In this document: one piece after another, positions 22,261-30,602 of the stretch
How the letters are laid out: each line of letters opens with the position of its first letter
Position numbering within the stretch: position 1 is the stretch's first letter
Assembly: GCF_018502485.1 (NCBI RefSeq)
Contig: NZ_CP075546.1
Strand: one strand, 5' to 3'
DNA from: Methanospirillum purgamenti
GTDB taxonomy: Archaea > Halobacteriota > Methanomicrobia > Methanomicrobiales > Methanospirillaceae
Length of the DNA stretch: 64,000 nt
Notes under the pieces: generated by a model
Told to the model about the DNA's origin: nothing
The model's database searches: none
The model's input: only the letters and a program-made list of their open reading frames with translations
Position numbers and translations under genes: made by a program

Positions 22261-23001
22261 TTAATTGAGTTTCACTCCCGATGGAAGTGGTACGGTTGAA
22301 ATTGAGTTCCGCATAGTTCCGATTTCAGAGCTGTTAAACTTCTGTGAGTTCTGCATGGTTCCAATTTCAGAGCTGTTGAACTTCTGTGAGTTCTGCATAG
22401 TTCCGATTTCAGAGCTGTTGAACTTCTGTGAGTTCTGCATAGTTCCAATTTCAGAGCTGTTGAACTTCTGAGAGTTTTGCATAGTTCCGATTTCAGAGCT
22501 GTTAAACTTCTGTGAGTTCTGCATGGTTCCAATTTCAGAGCTGTTGAACTTCTGTGAGTTCTGCATAGTTCCGATTTCAGAGCTGTTGAACTTCTGTGAG
22601 TTCTGCATAGTTCCGATTTCAGAGCTGTTGAACTTCTGTGAGTTCTGCATAGTTCCGATTTCAGAGCTGTTGAACTTCTGTGAGTTCTGCATAGTTCCGA
22701 TTTCAGAGCTGTTAAACTTCTGTGAGTTCTGCATAGTTCCGATTTCAGAGCTGTTGAACTTCTGTGAGTTCTGCATAGTTCCGATTTCAGAGCTGTTGAA
22801 CTTCTGTGAGTTCTGCATAGTTCCGATTTCAGAGCTGTTGAACTTTTCAGCTGGTTGCATGGTACCTATCATTGAACTGTTAAATTTTGGAATTACCATA
22901 CCACCAGGATAGATTTCATCGTCTGCATAAGCGAAACAGATCATTGATCCAATCGCTACAATTATACCCATTATAATTACGCCAGAACCGACGGATGCCA
23001 T
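22261..23001 (-). CDS. Secreted 14-residue-repeat protein B (14 repeats)
   Basis: 246 residues: a signal peptide (MASVGSGVIIMGIIVAIG..., likely cut after AYA before DD), leader EIYPGGMVIP, fourteen copies of KFNSSEIGTMQNSQ (residues 39-234; the first ends QPAE, the last RNSI) and tail STVPLPSGVKLN. Each unit has an N-S-S sequon. The leader region is nearly identical in pattern to paralogue A. A GAGGT-type ribosome site precedes the ATG. A repetitive extracellular structural protein is the most I can say; methanogen genera with proteinaceous sheaths would be a natural place to look. Confidence 0.85.
   Translation of the reverse strand: MASVGSGVIIMGIIVAIGSMICFAYADDEIYPGGMVIPKFNSSMIGTMQPAEKFNSSEIGTMQNSQKFNSSEIGTMQNSQKFNSSEIGTMQNSQKFNSSEIGTMQNSQKFNSSEIGTMQNSQKFNSSEIGTMQNSQKFNSSEIGTMQNSQKFNSSEIGTMQNSQKFNSSEIGTMQNSQKFNSSEIGTMQNSQKFNSSEIGTMQNSQKFNSSEIGTMQNSQKFNSSEIGTMRNSISTVPLPSGVKLN
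22300..22887 (-). repeat. Fourteen tandem 42-bp repeats inside repeat gene B
   Basis: 14 x 42 bp = 588 bp. The twelve central units are almost the same at DNA level, differing by a few synonymous changes (TTGAAC/TTAAAC, CCGATT/CCAATT). Such uniformity suggests recent expansion or ongoing homogenisation and predicts copy-number variation between strains. Confidence 0.95.
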
Positions 23002-23159
23002 ATTAAACCTCAGTTCTTTTTGGATAGGAAGATATTTAAGGCTAGTCTAATTTCGGTTATATGTTTTAGACTGAATAAAATAGAGATATTACTTTTACGA
23101 CTTTTCAATTAGATAAAATAAAAAAAGTAAACGAAATAGTACATTTCACTGATGTTTCT

Positions 23160-24005
23160 TTAATTTGCCTTAATGTCAAGGATCCAGCGGTAGACAGAAG
23201 GCGCAACATTTCCACACTGGCGGCAGCGCAGTATATGATATCCTCCTTGTTCAAGAGCACACACCTGTTCTTTGATTTGGACCGAATTTGAAAATGTTAT
23301 CCAATGAGCAGTTCCCTCATCAGAAAGCATGGATAAGAAAAGATATGGGGAATTTATGAGTCCATACGGAGTTGGGATAATGATTCGCGAAAATTTCTGA
23401 CGAATGAAATTGTTTGCTAGTAATGCGTCTCCTCTAATAATGTGAACTTGTGACGACACACCATTCACTATAGTGTTGATGGCCATCCAGGAACACGCAT
23501 GTTCATTCATCTCAATAGCGATTACCTGAGAACCTCGTGCCGCAGCAGGGATAACATATGGTCCCACACCTGCAAATGGGACAAAGATTCTTTCACCTGG
23601 TTTTACAAGATCGGCGATCCGCTTCCGTTCTGACCCCATTTTTGATGAAAAGTATACATGGCTGACATCAAGATGGTACTTGAATCCAAATTCCCGATGT
23701 TCAGTAACCAAATTTTTTCCAAAGATTGGATTGAAAAGTGTAGTCCGAAAAGGTCCGTACACACTCCCGGTTTTATTTAATATTGTGTGTATTGATGGTC
23801 TTCGCGCTAGAAGTGCGGCAACAATAGCGTCATGATACTGCGTGAGAGATGAAGGAATACCGATGATTGCGATATTCCCGATTATTTCATACCCATCAGG
23901 AAGCTTGATCAGAAGGTCATCAGGGATGCTTCCAGTTAAATCTTTTCGAAGGCCCATGTTATTGTGGTCAAATATATTCTGATACCTGGATTCTCCTGAA
24001 TCCAT
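23160..24005 (-). CDS. Trm5/Met-10-like SAM-dependent methyltransferase
   Basis: 281 residues resembling the archaeal Trm5/TYW2 (Met-10+) family that modifies the base next to the anticodon. Seen: the N-terminal region GNIAIIGIPSSL, the conserved F-x-P-x-F-G type segment TTLFNPIFGKNL and SHVYFSSKMGSER, SAM motif I IFVPFAGVGPYVIPAAARG near residue 142, and VIAIEMNEHA. Where Trm5 has an N-L-P catalytic motif, this protein has IIIPTPYG, so its target may differ. The C-terminus GNVAPSVYRWILDIKA is Trm5-like. It stands alone between the repeat genes and a degraded toxin-antitoxin locus. Confidence 0.75.
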   Translation of the reverse strand: MDSGESRYQNIFDHNNMGLRKDLTGSIPDDLLIKLPDGYEIIGNIAIIGIPSSLTQYHDAIVAALLARRPSIHTILNKTGSVYGPFRTTLFNPIFGKNLVTEHREFGFKYHLDVSHVYFSSKMGSERKRIADLVKPGERIFVPFAGVGPYVIPAAARGSQVIAIEMNEHACSWMAINTIVNGVSSQVHIIRGDALLANNFIRQKFSRIIIPTPYGLINSPYLFLSMLSDEGTAHWITFSNSVQIKEQVCALEQGGYHILRCRQCGNVAPSVYRWILDIKAN

Positions 24006-24147
24006 TTTATGTAACTTCTTTTGAATCGCTCACATGATTATTGGCCAGTTTTGTTTGTTTGAGTCGGTATAATTTCAGGTGATTCTCCTATCATTTGTAT
24101 GAATCACTGGTCGTCACAATGAACGTGTTTTTAATCATACAAGACAT

Positions 24148-24380
24148 ATGAGAATCACAGGTTTGAGAAAGCAACTTACGGCTATCATTGAAAGAGAAAA
24201 TAATGGATATGTTTCACTCTGTCCTGAACTGGATATTGCCAGGGGGACAGTGTTGAAGAGGCCAGTGATAATCTCCGTGAAGCGATAGAACTTTTTTTTG
24301 AATTTGCTTCATCATCGGAGATACAAAACCAGTTACATGAGGAGATCTACATAACCCGACTTGATGTGGCAGTTGGGTAA
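24148..24380 (+). pseudogene. hicB: hicB antitoxin, frameshifted
   Basis: Reading from ATG 24148 gives MRITGLRKQLTAIIERE then NNGYVSLCPELDIA, a typical HicB N-terminus, but the frame then closes within 15 codons. Moving one base near 24240-24245 restores GDSVEEASDNLREAIELFF and a normal C-terminus ending in DVAVG at TAA 24378-24380. A one-base loss therefore breaks the antitoxin. It immediately precedes hicA. Confidence 0.85.
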
Positions 24381-24381
24381 A

Positions 24382-24590
24382 TTGCGTATCCTCTCCGGAA
24401 AAGAGGTATGTACTATTCTTTCGAATAATGGTTTTTTTGAGGTGCATCAGTGGGGGAGTCATATTGTTATGCAAAACAATTGACAGATACAACCATCACC
24501 GTTCCGGTTCCTAATCATCCAGAAGTACGTATTGGAACGCTCCAATCTATTATTCGTCAATCCGGAATTCCAAGAAGCGAATTCGAATAA
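24382..24590 (+). pseudogene. hicA: hicA toxin, frameshifted
   Basis: From TTG 24382 the frame reads LRILSGKEVCTILSNNGFF then EVHQWGSHIVMQ, keeping the GSH active-site histidine of the HicA double-stranded-RNA-binding-fold mRNA interferase, then stops after two codons. A one-base change in the A-run near 24473-24478 restores TDTTITVPVPNHPEVRIGTL and QSIIRQSGIPRSEFE to TAA at 24588. Both partners of the pair have frameshifts, so the locus is inactive unless there is a sequencing error. Confidence 0.85.
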
Positions 24591-24825
24591 AATTTAGTTG
24601 ATCTATTGGTCTCCCTCTGAGCTAATACGGAGGATGAAATCCGTGATTAGTAGCATGAAACCCTCAGTTCGTTTCCCCCGCCGTCTGTCATATCGATCCG
24701 GATAGTCACTTTTCATGGCGTGAAAGCGATCATTGTCGCTTGCGAAAGGAGTCAGGGGCATAGCTGAAGGTATAAACTGCCTCTTAAAAAAAAGGGGTGT
24801 AAGAGATCCGAACTAGTTGTTCTAA

Positions 24826-24915
24826 TGCTGTTGACGGGATCCGAACCCGCGACCTCCAGATATCTCAGTCTTGAACTTATGAGTCTGGCGCCCTAACCAG
24901 CTAGGCCACAACAGC
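24826..24915 (-). tRNA. tRNA-Met (CAT), 16-nt intron
   Basis: Acceptor arms GCTGTTG (24915-24909) and CAACAGC (24833-24827) pair; discriminator A at 24826. Exon 1 is 24878-24915, the intron 24862-24877, exon 2 24826-24861. The splice region forms a perfect BHB: 4-bp helix CTCA/TGAG, 3-nt bulges TAA and ATA, intron hairpin GTTCAAGAC, cut at the canonical 37/38 site. The mature loop is CTCATAA with anticodon CAT at 24879-24881. Elongator Met is most likely; tRNA-Ile with modified CAT cannot be excluded by sequence alone. Confidence 0.93.
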
Positions 24916-24987
24916 ACAAAGTGCATTATAAGAAAGTCGTTTCAACATAAATACCTGACGATTTTACGATCACATGATCTCATTATA

Positions 24988-25353
24988 ATGAGTGATCAAT
25001 CTCATTTCATGGAATCAGATGAGCATAATCAGGTTGTTGTGGTTTTTTGTACGGTCCCATCAGGCTCAGCGCATACCATTGCCGGAGAACTTCTCGATAA
25101 ACATCTTGCAGCCTGTGTCAACATATTCCCTGTCAGATCTATGTATCGATGGGAAGGATCGCTCTGTGATGATTCTGAAGATCTCCTGATCATCAAAACA
25201 TGTGCTGGTAAATCGAGTCTATTGACTGAAGTTTTGGTTAGCATTCATCCTTATGCAGTACCTGAGGTTCTTTGCCTTCCCGTACAGGGAGGATTCTCTG
25301 GGTATCTGTCATGGGTAGTAGGTGAGGTGTACCCTGCTCATTCCAATTCATGA
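24988..25353 (+). CDS. cutA: CutA-family divalent cation tolerance protein
   Basis: 121 residues with the CutA core: VVVVFCTVPSGSAHTIAGEL, HLAACVNIFPVRSMYRWEG and DDSEDLLIIKT, then the HPYAVPEVLCLPV segment. CutA forms very stable trimers linked with copper tolerance in bacteria; the molecular role in archaea is unclear. Monocistronic between the tRNA and the PAS sensor gene. Confidence 0.88.
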   Translation: MSDQSHFMESDEHNQVVVVFCTVPSGSAHTIAGELLDKHLAACVNIFPVRSMYRWEGSLCDDSEDLLIIKTCAGKSSLLTEVLVSIHPYAVPEVLCLPVQGGFSGYLSWVVGEVYPAHSNS

Positions 25354-25418
25354 ATAATTATGCTGTGCATGTTTTATAAGAAAGCGAAGAGTATTCGATA
25401 TCTGCACAGCATATAGTG

Positions 25419-28400
25419 ATGGGGATAAGACTGGCAGAAGGGACCGAAAAAATCATTGAATTAATAGCGGAAAATTCTGAAGGTATAAGTATACACGAGG
25501 TTGCCGAAAACCTGGGAATACATCGGAATACTGCTGCAAAATATCTGGAAATACTACATAGCCAGGGTCTTGTTGAAGTAAAAAAAATCGGAGTTACAAA
25601 GTTATATTACTCCAGCCGGATGACTCCCCTCTCCTGTGTTATCCGATTATTTTCAGAACCAGTATTTGGGATTGATCGTGGTCGAATCATCCGATCAGTA
25701 AATCAATCCGCGCTGGATCTGATCGGACTTTTAAAAACAGAATGCATCGGGCGCTCACTCGTGATGCTTGATGAACACCTCTCTCCAGGTATATTCTCTG
25801 GTATTCTACCTGCCCTTCGAGGAGATGAGACGACATTTCAAGCTGTCAGACACACATGTAATGGCAAAAACTGCTATATTATCAAAGGTATCCCTGTCCG
25901 ACTGGAAAATGGACGAAGTGGGGCCGCGCTTATTGTCCTTGATAGTCAGTCTGTTGAAGGAGCCCAAATGCGTCTTCGGTTTTGTGAACAACAACTTGAC
26001 CAGTTAAAAACAGTCTCATATCCCTTCATCGCCCAATTTTCAGATACGTTCGAGATAATTTTTGCAAATGAAGGATTTTTACAAACTTTTCATCCCACCT
26101 CTACCAGAGGTTCAGGGGGGAGACTTCTCCTGGAATGCTTTGAAAAAGATGACTCTCCCTTGAGAAAAGCAATAGAATGTGCAAAAGAAACCGGAGAACA
26201 CAAAACAAATATCCGAATGATCCATTCATCCGGTGACGTCAGGCATTATCAATGGACCATCCGGGCATCCCAGGATTCTGACAATTGGAAATTTCTTGCT
26301 GTTGGTATTGATGTTACCGAGCACTTTCTTCAAAAAGAACAATTCAACCATTTTTTTGAATCCGCTGAAATGCTCTTTGGGAAAAGAACCCAGGATCTTC
26401 GGGAAATAAACCGGCAATTATACAATGAAATCTCTGAAAGAAAAAAATCTGAAGAAACGCTCCGGATGTATGAGCACACCCTCCGGAATGTGGCAGATAT
26501 GGTTTTCTGGTTTACCCGGGACGGGCATGTTACTTTTTATAATGATTCTGCGAAACAGGCTCTGAAATTACCTGATGAGAATGATAAGATCTGGATCAGT
26601 TCTTTCATACCTCATCCACCGCTTGGTGATTGGAATATCTTTCATGGAGAATTGATGCGCCAGGGAAGCATCGTTCTCCAGACATCAATGATCCGGCAAA
26701 ATCAGGAAATATTCCCAGTAGAGATACGATTCACCTTCATCTCTTATGGTGGCAGGGAATACTGCTGCTCTGTAGCACGGGATATACATGAACGTATTGA
26801 AGCACTTGATAAGCTGGTTGTGAGTGAGAGCCGGTTCAGGGAACTTGCTGAAACCATATCAGATGTCGTCTACATCCGTGATCTAGTGCAAGGAAAAATC
26901 GATTATTTAAACCGCGCTTTTGAATTGATATATCAAAGACCTATTCAGGAAATGTATGTCTCCCCGTCTTTATGGAGTTCTTCAATCCATCCTGATGATC
27001 GTGACAGGTTGATGATGCTTTCAGAAGGTGAAAGTTCATGTGATCGATTAACTATGGAATATCGCATCATACGTCCGTCTGGCGATGTCAGATGGGTGCG
27101 ATCAAAGATATATTACGTCAGGGATAGTATGAATACTCCCATCAGGGAAATTGGAGTTATAACAGATTGTTCACAAGAAAAACGCATTCAGGATGAGCTA
27201 AAAGAAATTAATGAACGATTTTATCTGGCTCTTCATGCAGCACCTGTGGCCATGTTCGGCCAGGACAATGACCTTGTGTACACCTGGGTTGAAAATTCAT
27301 CAATGGGTCTTACAGACTCTGATATTATCGGGTACACTGACCATGAGATCTTTCCAAAGGAAACTGCCGATGAATTACACAAATTAAAATCAGAGGTTCT
27401 TGTTTTTGGAAAACCATGTAACAAGGAGGTTGAAGTGCACCTTGGCGGGAAAATGTGCCCGATTCATCTTTTTCTTCGTCCGTATCGAAATGTGTCTGGA
27501 GAGATTACTGGCCTTATCGGGGCAGCCATTGAGATGCAGGATATGTTACATCAGAAACGAAGGTCTACCCTTACTGAAATCCGATATAGGAAATTGTTTG
27601 ATGCTATCCATGAAGGTTACATTGTTTTTTCGTCAGTTATGAGTAAAAATGGAGAAATATGTGATTTTTGTATTACTGATCTGAATCATTATGCTGTCCG
27701 GAGAATAAACCGGTCGAAAAAGGAACTCATTGGAAGGAAACTTTCTGATTTTCGTCCGGATATTGATCATTTGTGGATTGACACTCTCTTAGAGGTTGCC
27801 AGATCTGGCAATCAGAAGGAATTTGTATCCTACTCTGAATTTTTTAAGGGGTATTATTCATTTCAGGCATTTTTGGTCGGTGAAGATCTCATTGGTGCTG
27901 TCATCAGGGATGTTACTGATGAAATGAGACGGAATGAGCATTTACAGGCATATCGCGATCTTGCCATGGAATTATCTGCGACAACGAATATCCATCATGC
28001 ACTTGACCTTATTCTTGATACAGCACTTCAGGTTCCTGGGATTGACTCTGGGGGTTTGTATATTCTCCATGATGAGGAAAAATACCCTGTTTTAAAATTA
28101 TATACTCACAAGGGTCTTTCTGATTCATATGTGAATGGAGTCAGTGAAGTTGTGGTGGATGAGAATATTCTTGGTCTTTTTCATCAAAAAATCCCGAACT
28201 ATATTACGATTGATGATCCTGAGTCTGATCCAATTAGGCCGGTACTCCAGGAAGAGGGATTGAGATCTTTTGTGCTCATTCCTTTATATGAGGGAGGAAT
28301 TCTTATTGGATGTTTGAATCTTGGATCGCATTCTCTCCCGGATATACCTGAACGTGAAAAGCCATTTCTTGAAGCATTGTCCGGATGGTTAGGAAAAACG

Positions 28401-28676
28401 CTTCAACGTTTCATGGATTCTGATAAAAAGATCGATACATCCGGATATGTGATTGTAAAATCGGATGGCTCGATTCTTGAAGGAACACTCTGGAAGAATA
28501 GAATCCATGTTCCTGAAGATTTAACCAGCCTTATCCAAAAAAATCATGCGAACCTACTGACCGGTAAGGAAATTGAGGGGTTTATAAATGGACACCTCCA
28601 GCCATATGTAATACGGTTCTGTCCATGGGGGGATGATGTTGCTTATATTATCAGATCAGGAGGGGACAGATCCTGA
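25419..28676 (+). CDS. Large HTH-PAS-GAF sensory protein without kinase domain
   Basis: About 1085 residues, soluble. The N-terminus is a winged helix-turn-helix (GISIHEVAENLGIHRNTAAK, residues 24-43), followed by roughly six PAS-type modules (for example MVFWFTRDGHVTFYNDSAKQ; WVENSSMGLTDSDIIGYTDHE) and a GAF domain (about 850-1010, with LQVPGIDSGGLYILHD). There is no histidine-kinase or cyclase module. Such architecture suggests direct transcription control by bound small molecules or redox cofactors. The start is GTG 25416 or ATG 25419. The 3' end overlaps the convergent PPOX gene by 21 bp. Confidence 0.85.
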   Translation: MGIRLAEGTEKIIELIAENSEGISIHEVAENLGIHRNTAAKYLEILHSQGLVEVKKIGVTKLYYSSRMTPLSCVIRLFSEPVFGIDRGRIIRSVNQSALDLIGLLKTECIGRSLVMLDEHLSPGIFSGILPALRGDETTFQAVRHTCNGKNCYIIKGIPVRLENGRSGAALIVLDSQSVEGAQMRLRFCEQQLDQLKTVSYPFIAQFSDTFEIIFANEGFLQTFHPTSTRGSGGRLLLECFEKDDSPLRKAIECAKETGEHKTNIRMIHSSGDVRHYQWTIRASQDSDNWKFLAVGIDVTEHFLQKEQFNHFFESAEMLFGKRTQDLREINRQLYNEISERKKSEETLRMYEHTLRNVADMVFWFTRDGHVTFYNDSAKQALKLPDENDKIWISSFIPHPPLGDWNIFHGELMRQGSIVLQTSMIRQNQEIFPVEIRFTFISYGGREYCCSVARDIHERIEALDKLVVSESRFRELAETISDVVYIRDLVQGKIDYLNRAFELIYQRPIQEMYVSPSLWSSSIHPDDRDRLMMLSEGESSCDRLTMEYRIIRPSGDVRWVRSKIYYVRDSMNTPIREIGVITDCSQEKRIQDELKEINERFYLALHAAPVAMFGQDNDLVYTWVENSSMGLTDSDIIGYTDHEIFPKETADELHKLKSEVLVFGKPCNKEVEVHLGGKMCPIHLFLRPYRNVSGEITGLIGAAIEMQDMLHQKRRSTLTEIRYRKLFDAIHEGYIVFSSVMSKNGEICDFCITDLNHYAVRRINRSKKELIGRKLSDFRPDIDHLWIDTLLEVARSGNQKEFVSYSEFFKGYYSFQAFLVGEDLIGAVIRDVTDEMRRNEHLQAYRDLAMELSATTNIHHALDLILDTALQVPGIDSGGLYILHDEEKYPVLKLYTHKGLSDSYVNGVSEVVVDENILGLFHQKIPNYITIDDPESDPIRPVLQEEGLRSFVLIPLYEGGILIGCLNLGSHSLPDIPEREKPFLEALSGWLGKTLQRFMDSDKKIDTSGYVIVKSDGSILEGTLWKNRIHVPEDLTSLIQKNHANLLTGKEIEGFINGHLQPYVIRFCPWGDDVAYIIRSGGDRS

Positions 28677-29123
28677 CCTTCGACCAGAATATCTCTTGAT
28701 AGTAACTTCAATAACTGCAATATGTGCAATACTCTCTTCAGGATACTGGCCACCAGAAGTACCGGCATATTTTGATGCAATAATCCCAAGAGCTTCTGAT
28801 TTTCTTTGTCCGGTAAGAAGTGTGCTCACACCTTCGATCATCACACTCTCATATGCCATTCCATAATCACAGGGATTCTTACTGGAGATAAGTTCACATC
28901 CCTGTTCAATTGTGATACAAACACGAGGATTCTTAGACAAAATTTCGATCTTTTTTCCTTCACATGCAGAATGCAGAAGGATTGTTCCATTATGATGCAC
29001 AAAGCACATCGGAACGCAATATGGAGTTTCATCATCACTCATCGCGACGTGGCAGAAGAGTGCTGTATTGAGGATTTGAGTAATCCTCTCTATTTCTTTT
29101 ATTTTCTTGTCTTTCCGACGCAT
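28656..29123 (-). CDS. Pyridoxamine-phosphate-oxidase-like (NimA-type) flavin protein
   Basis: 155 residues with the split beta-barrel pattern of FMN- or F420-binding proteins: FCHVAMSDDETPYCVPMCFVH, then TILLHSACEGKKIEILSKNP and VCITIEQGCELI. Function within the superfamily cannot be assigned. It is the last gene of the biotin/pyruvate carboxylase run, starting directly next to the pycA stop with no gap. Confidence 0.8.
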   Translation of the reverse strand: MRRKDKKIKEIERITQILNTALFCHVAMSDDETPYCVPMCFVHHNGTILLHSACEGKKIEILSKNPRVCITIEQGCELISSKNPCDYGMAYESVMIEGVSTLLTGQRKSEALGIIASKYAGTSGGQYPEESIAHIAVIEVTIKRYSGRRSGSVPS

Positions 29124-30602
29124 TCATGCCTGCCGGTTTTTTTCAATGACAGCAACAAGCCCGGCAGCGATGGCTGCTACTTTTTTATCACTCCGAAGAG
29201 GAGTAGACAGCTGGGTCATTCTGGTCTCTTCTTCCTGGATGTACCGCTTCAGGGTCTTATTGATATGTTCTTCCTGGAGGAAGTGTGTATGAGTGTTTCC
29301 CGCTATGAATTCAGGATTATGGATGACGGCGTGGTGCAGGGGCAGGGTTGTCTTGACACCAAGTATAACATATTCGTATATCGCCCGGCGCATTCGTGAT
29401 ATTGCATATTCCCTGCTCATACCCCACGCACACAGTTTGGCAATCATTGAGTCATAGAATGGTGGAATAGTATACCCGGCATGAATGCCTGAGTCAAGTC
29501 TGATCCCTGGACCGCCTGGTGATCGGTACCTGGTGATCTTTCCAGGATCAGCTGCGAAATTATTCAGAGGATCTTCTGCATTGATTCGACATTCTATCGC
29601 ATGTCCTCGAAGAGTAATGTCTTCCTGTCCGTATTCGATGGGATCTCCTGATGCAACAATGATCTGCTCTTTTACAATGTCGATACCAGTGACCAGTTCG
29701 GTGATGGTGTGTTCAACCTGGAGCCGGGTGTTCATCTCCATGAAGTAATAATTCCCATTATCATAGAGGAACTCCACCGTACCTGCATTGACATAATTGA
29801 CAGCTTCTGCAACTCTCAATGCTGAGTCTGTCATTTTCTCCCGCAGTTCAGGGGTCATGACCGGACAGGGCGCTTCTTCGATGAGTTTCTGATGTCTTCT
29901 CTGTATCGAGCATTCTCGCTCAAACATGTGAACGCGGTTCTTGTGTTCATCACAAAACACCTGCACTTCGACATGACGTGGTTTCTGCAAATACTTCTCG
30001 ATGAAGACTGTCCGATCACCAAAAGCAGATTCTGCAATTCGCATTGCCCCGTCTATTGCAGACTCGATCTCTGAGGGATCATGGACTATCTGCATCCCGA
30101 TACCTCCCCCTCCGGCACTGGCCTTTACAATAACTGGATACCCTATTGAATCTGCTATCTTTGCTGCCGTGTCTAGATCATCGATCCCTCCTTCAGTGCC
30201 TGGAAGAACCGGAACACCGGCATTTTTCATCGTCTGTTTGGACTGGATCTTTGAGCCCATTGCCGAGATGGTCTTTGATTTGGGACCGATGAAGGTAATT
30301 CCTTCTTCAGTACACAGTCTTGCAAACTCGGCATTCTCTGCAAGAAATCCATATCCTGGATGGATAGCTTCAGCACCGGCCTTTTTAGCAACTTCGACAA
30401 TTCGTTCCTTGTTCAGGTATGATTTCGATGGCGGGGCAGGACCAACCGGGAACGCTTCATCTGCGTAATGAACAAAGAGCGAGTCCTTGTCTGCTTCTGA
30501 ATAAATCGCAACGGTGTCGATTCCCAGTTCTCGACATGCCCGCATGACCCGGATCGAGATCTCTCCACGGTTTGCAATCAGTATCTTTTCGAAATATTTC
30601 AT
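29124..30602 (-). CDS. pycA: Pyruvate carboxylase subunit A (biotin carboxylase)
   Basis: 492 residues. It carboxylates biotin on PycB using ATP and bicarbonate. Motifs: N-terminal ILIANRGEISIRVMRACREL, ATP-grasp glycine loop VKASAGGGGIGMQIV, RDCSIQRR-type segment ERECSIQRRHQKLIEEAPC and EMNTRLQVEHTITELVTG. The ATG overlaps the pycB stop by 4 bp. The two-subunit enzyme makes oxaloacetate for biosynthesis in methanogens. The C-terminal tail after residue 450 is short and variable. Confidence 0.95.
   Translation of the reverse strand: MKYFEKILIANRGEISIRVMRACRELGIDTVAIYSEADKDSLFVHYADEAFPVGPAPPSKSYLNKERIVEVAKKAGAEAIHPGYGFLAENAEFARLCTEEGITFIGPKSKTISAMGSKIQSKQTMKNAGVPVLPGTEGGIDDLDTAAKIADSIGYPVIVKASAGGGGIGMQIVHDPSEIESAIDGAMRIAESAFGDRTVFIEKYLQKPRHVEVQVFCDEHKNRVHMFERECSIQRRHQKLIEEAPCPVMTPELREKMTDSALRVAEAVNYVNAGTVEFLYDNGNYYFMEMNTRLQVEHTITELVTGIDIVKEQIIVASGDPIEYGQEDITLRGHAIECRINAEDPLNNFAADPGKITRYRSPGGPGIRLDSGIHAGYTIPPFYDSMIAKLCAWGMSREYAISRMRRAIYEYVILGVKTTLPLHHAVIHNPEFIAGNTHTHFLQEEHINKTLKRYIQEEETRMTQLSTPLRSDKKVAAIAAGLVAVIEKNRQA

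Noticed and set aside
21531..22887. CRISPR-like array
   Set aside because: The 42-bp units are directly adjacent without spacers and are in phase with a protein frame; no cas genes are present.
21554..22912. Long plus-strand and alternative minus-strand frames over the repeat genes
   Set aside because: They are by-products of a 42-bp periodic sequence; only the frame with signal peptides, shared leaders and tails makes sense as protein.
24214..24492. 92-residue minus-strand frame over hicBA
   Set aside because: It is the reverse of two recognisable but frameshifted genes, so it is very unlikely to be coding.
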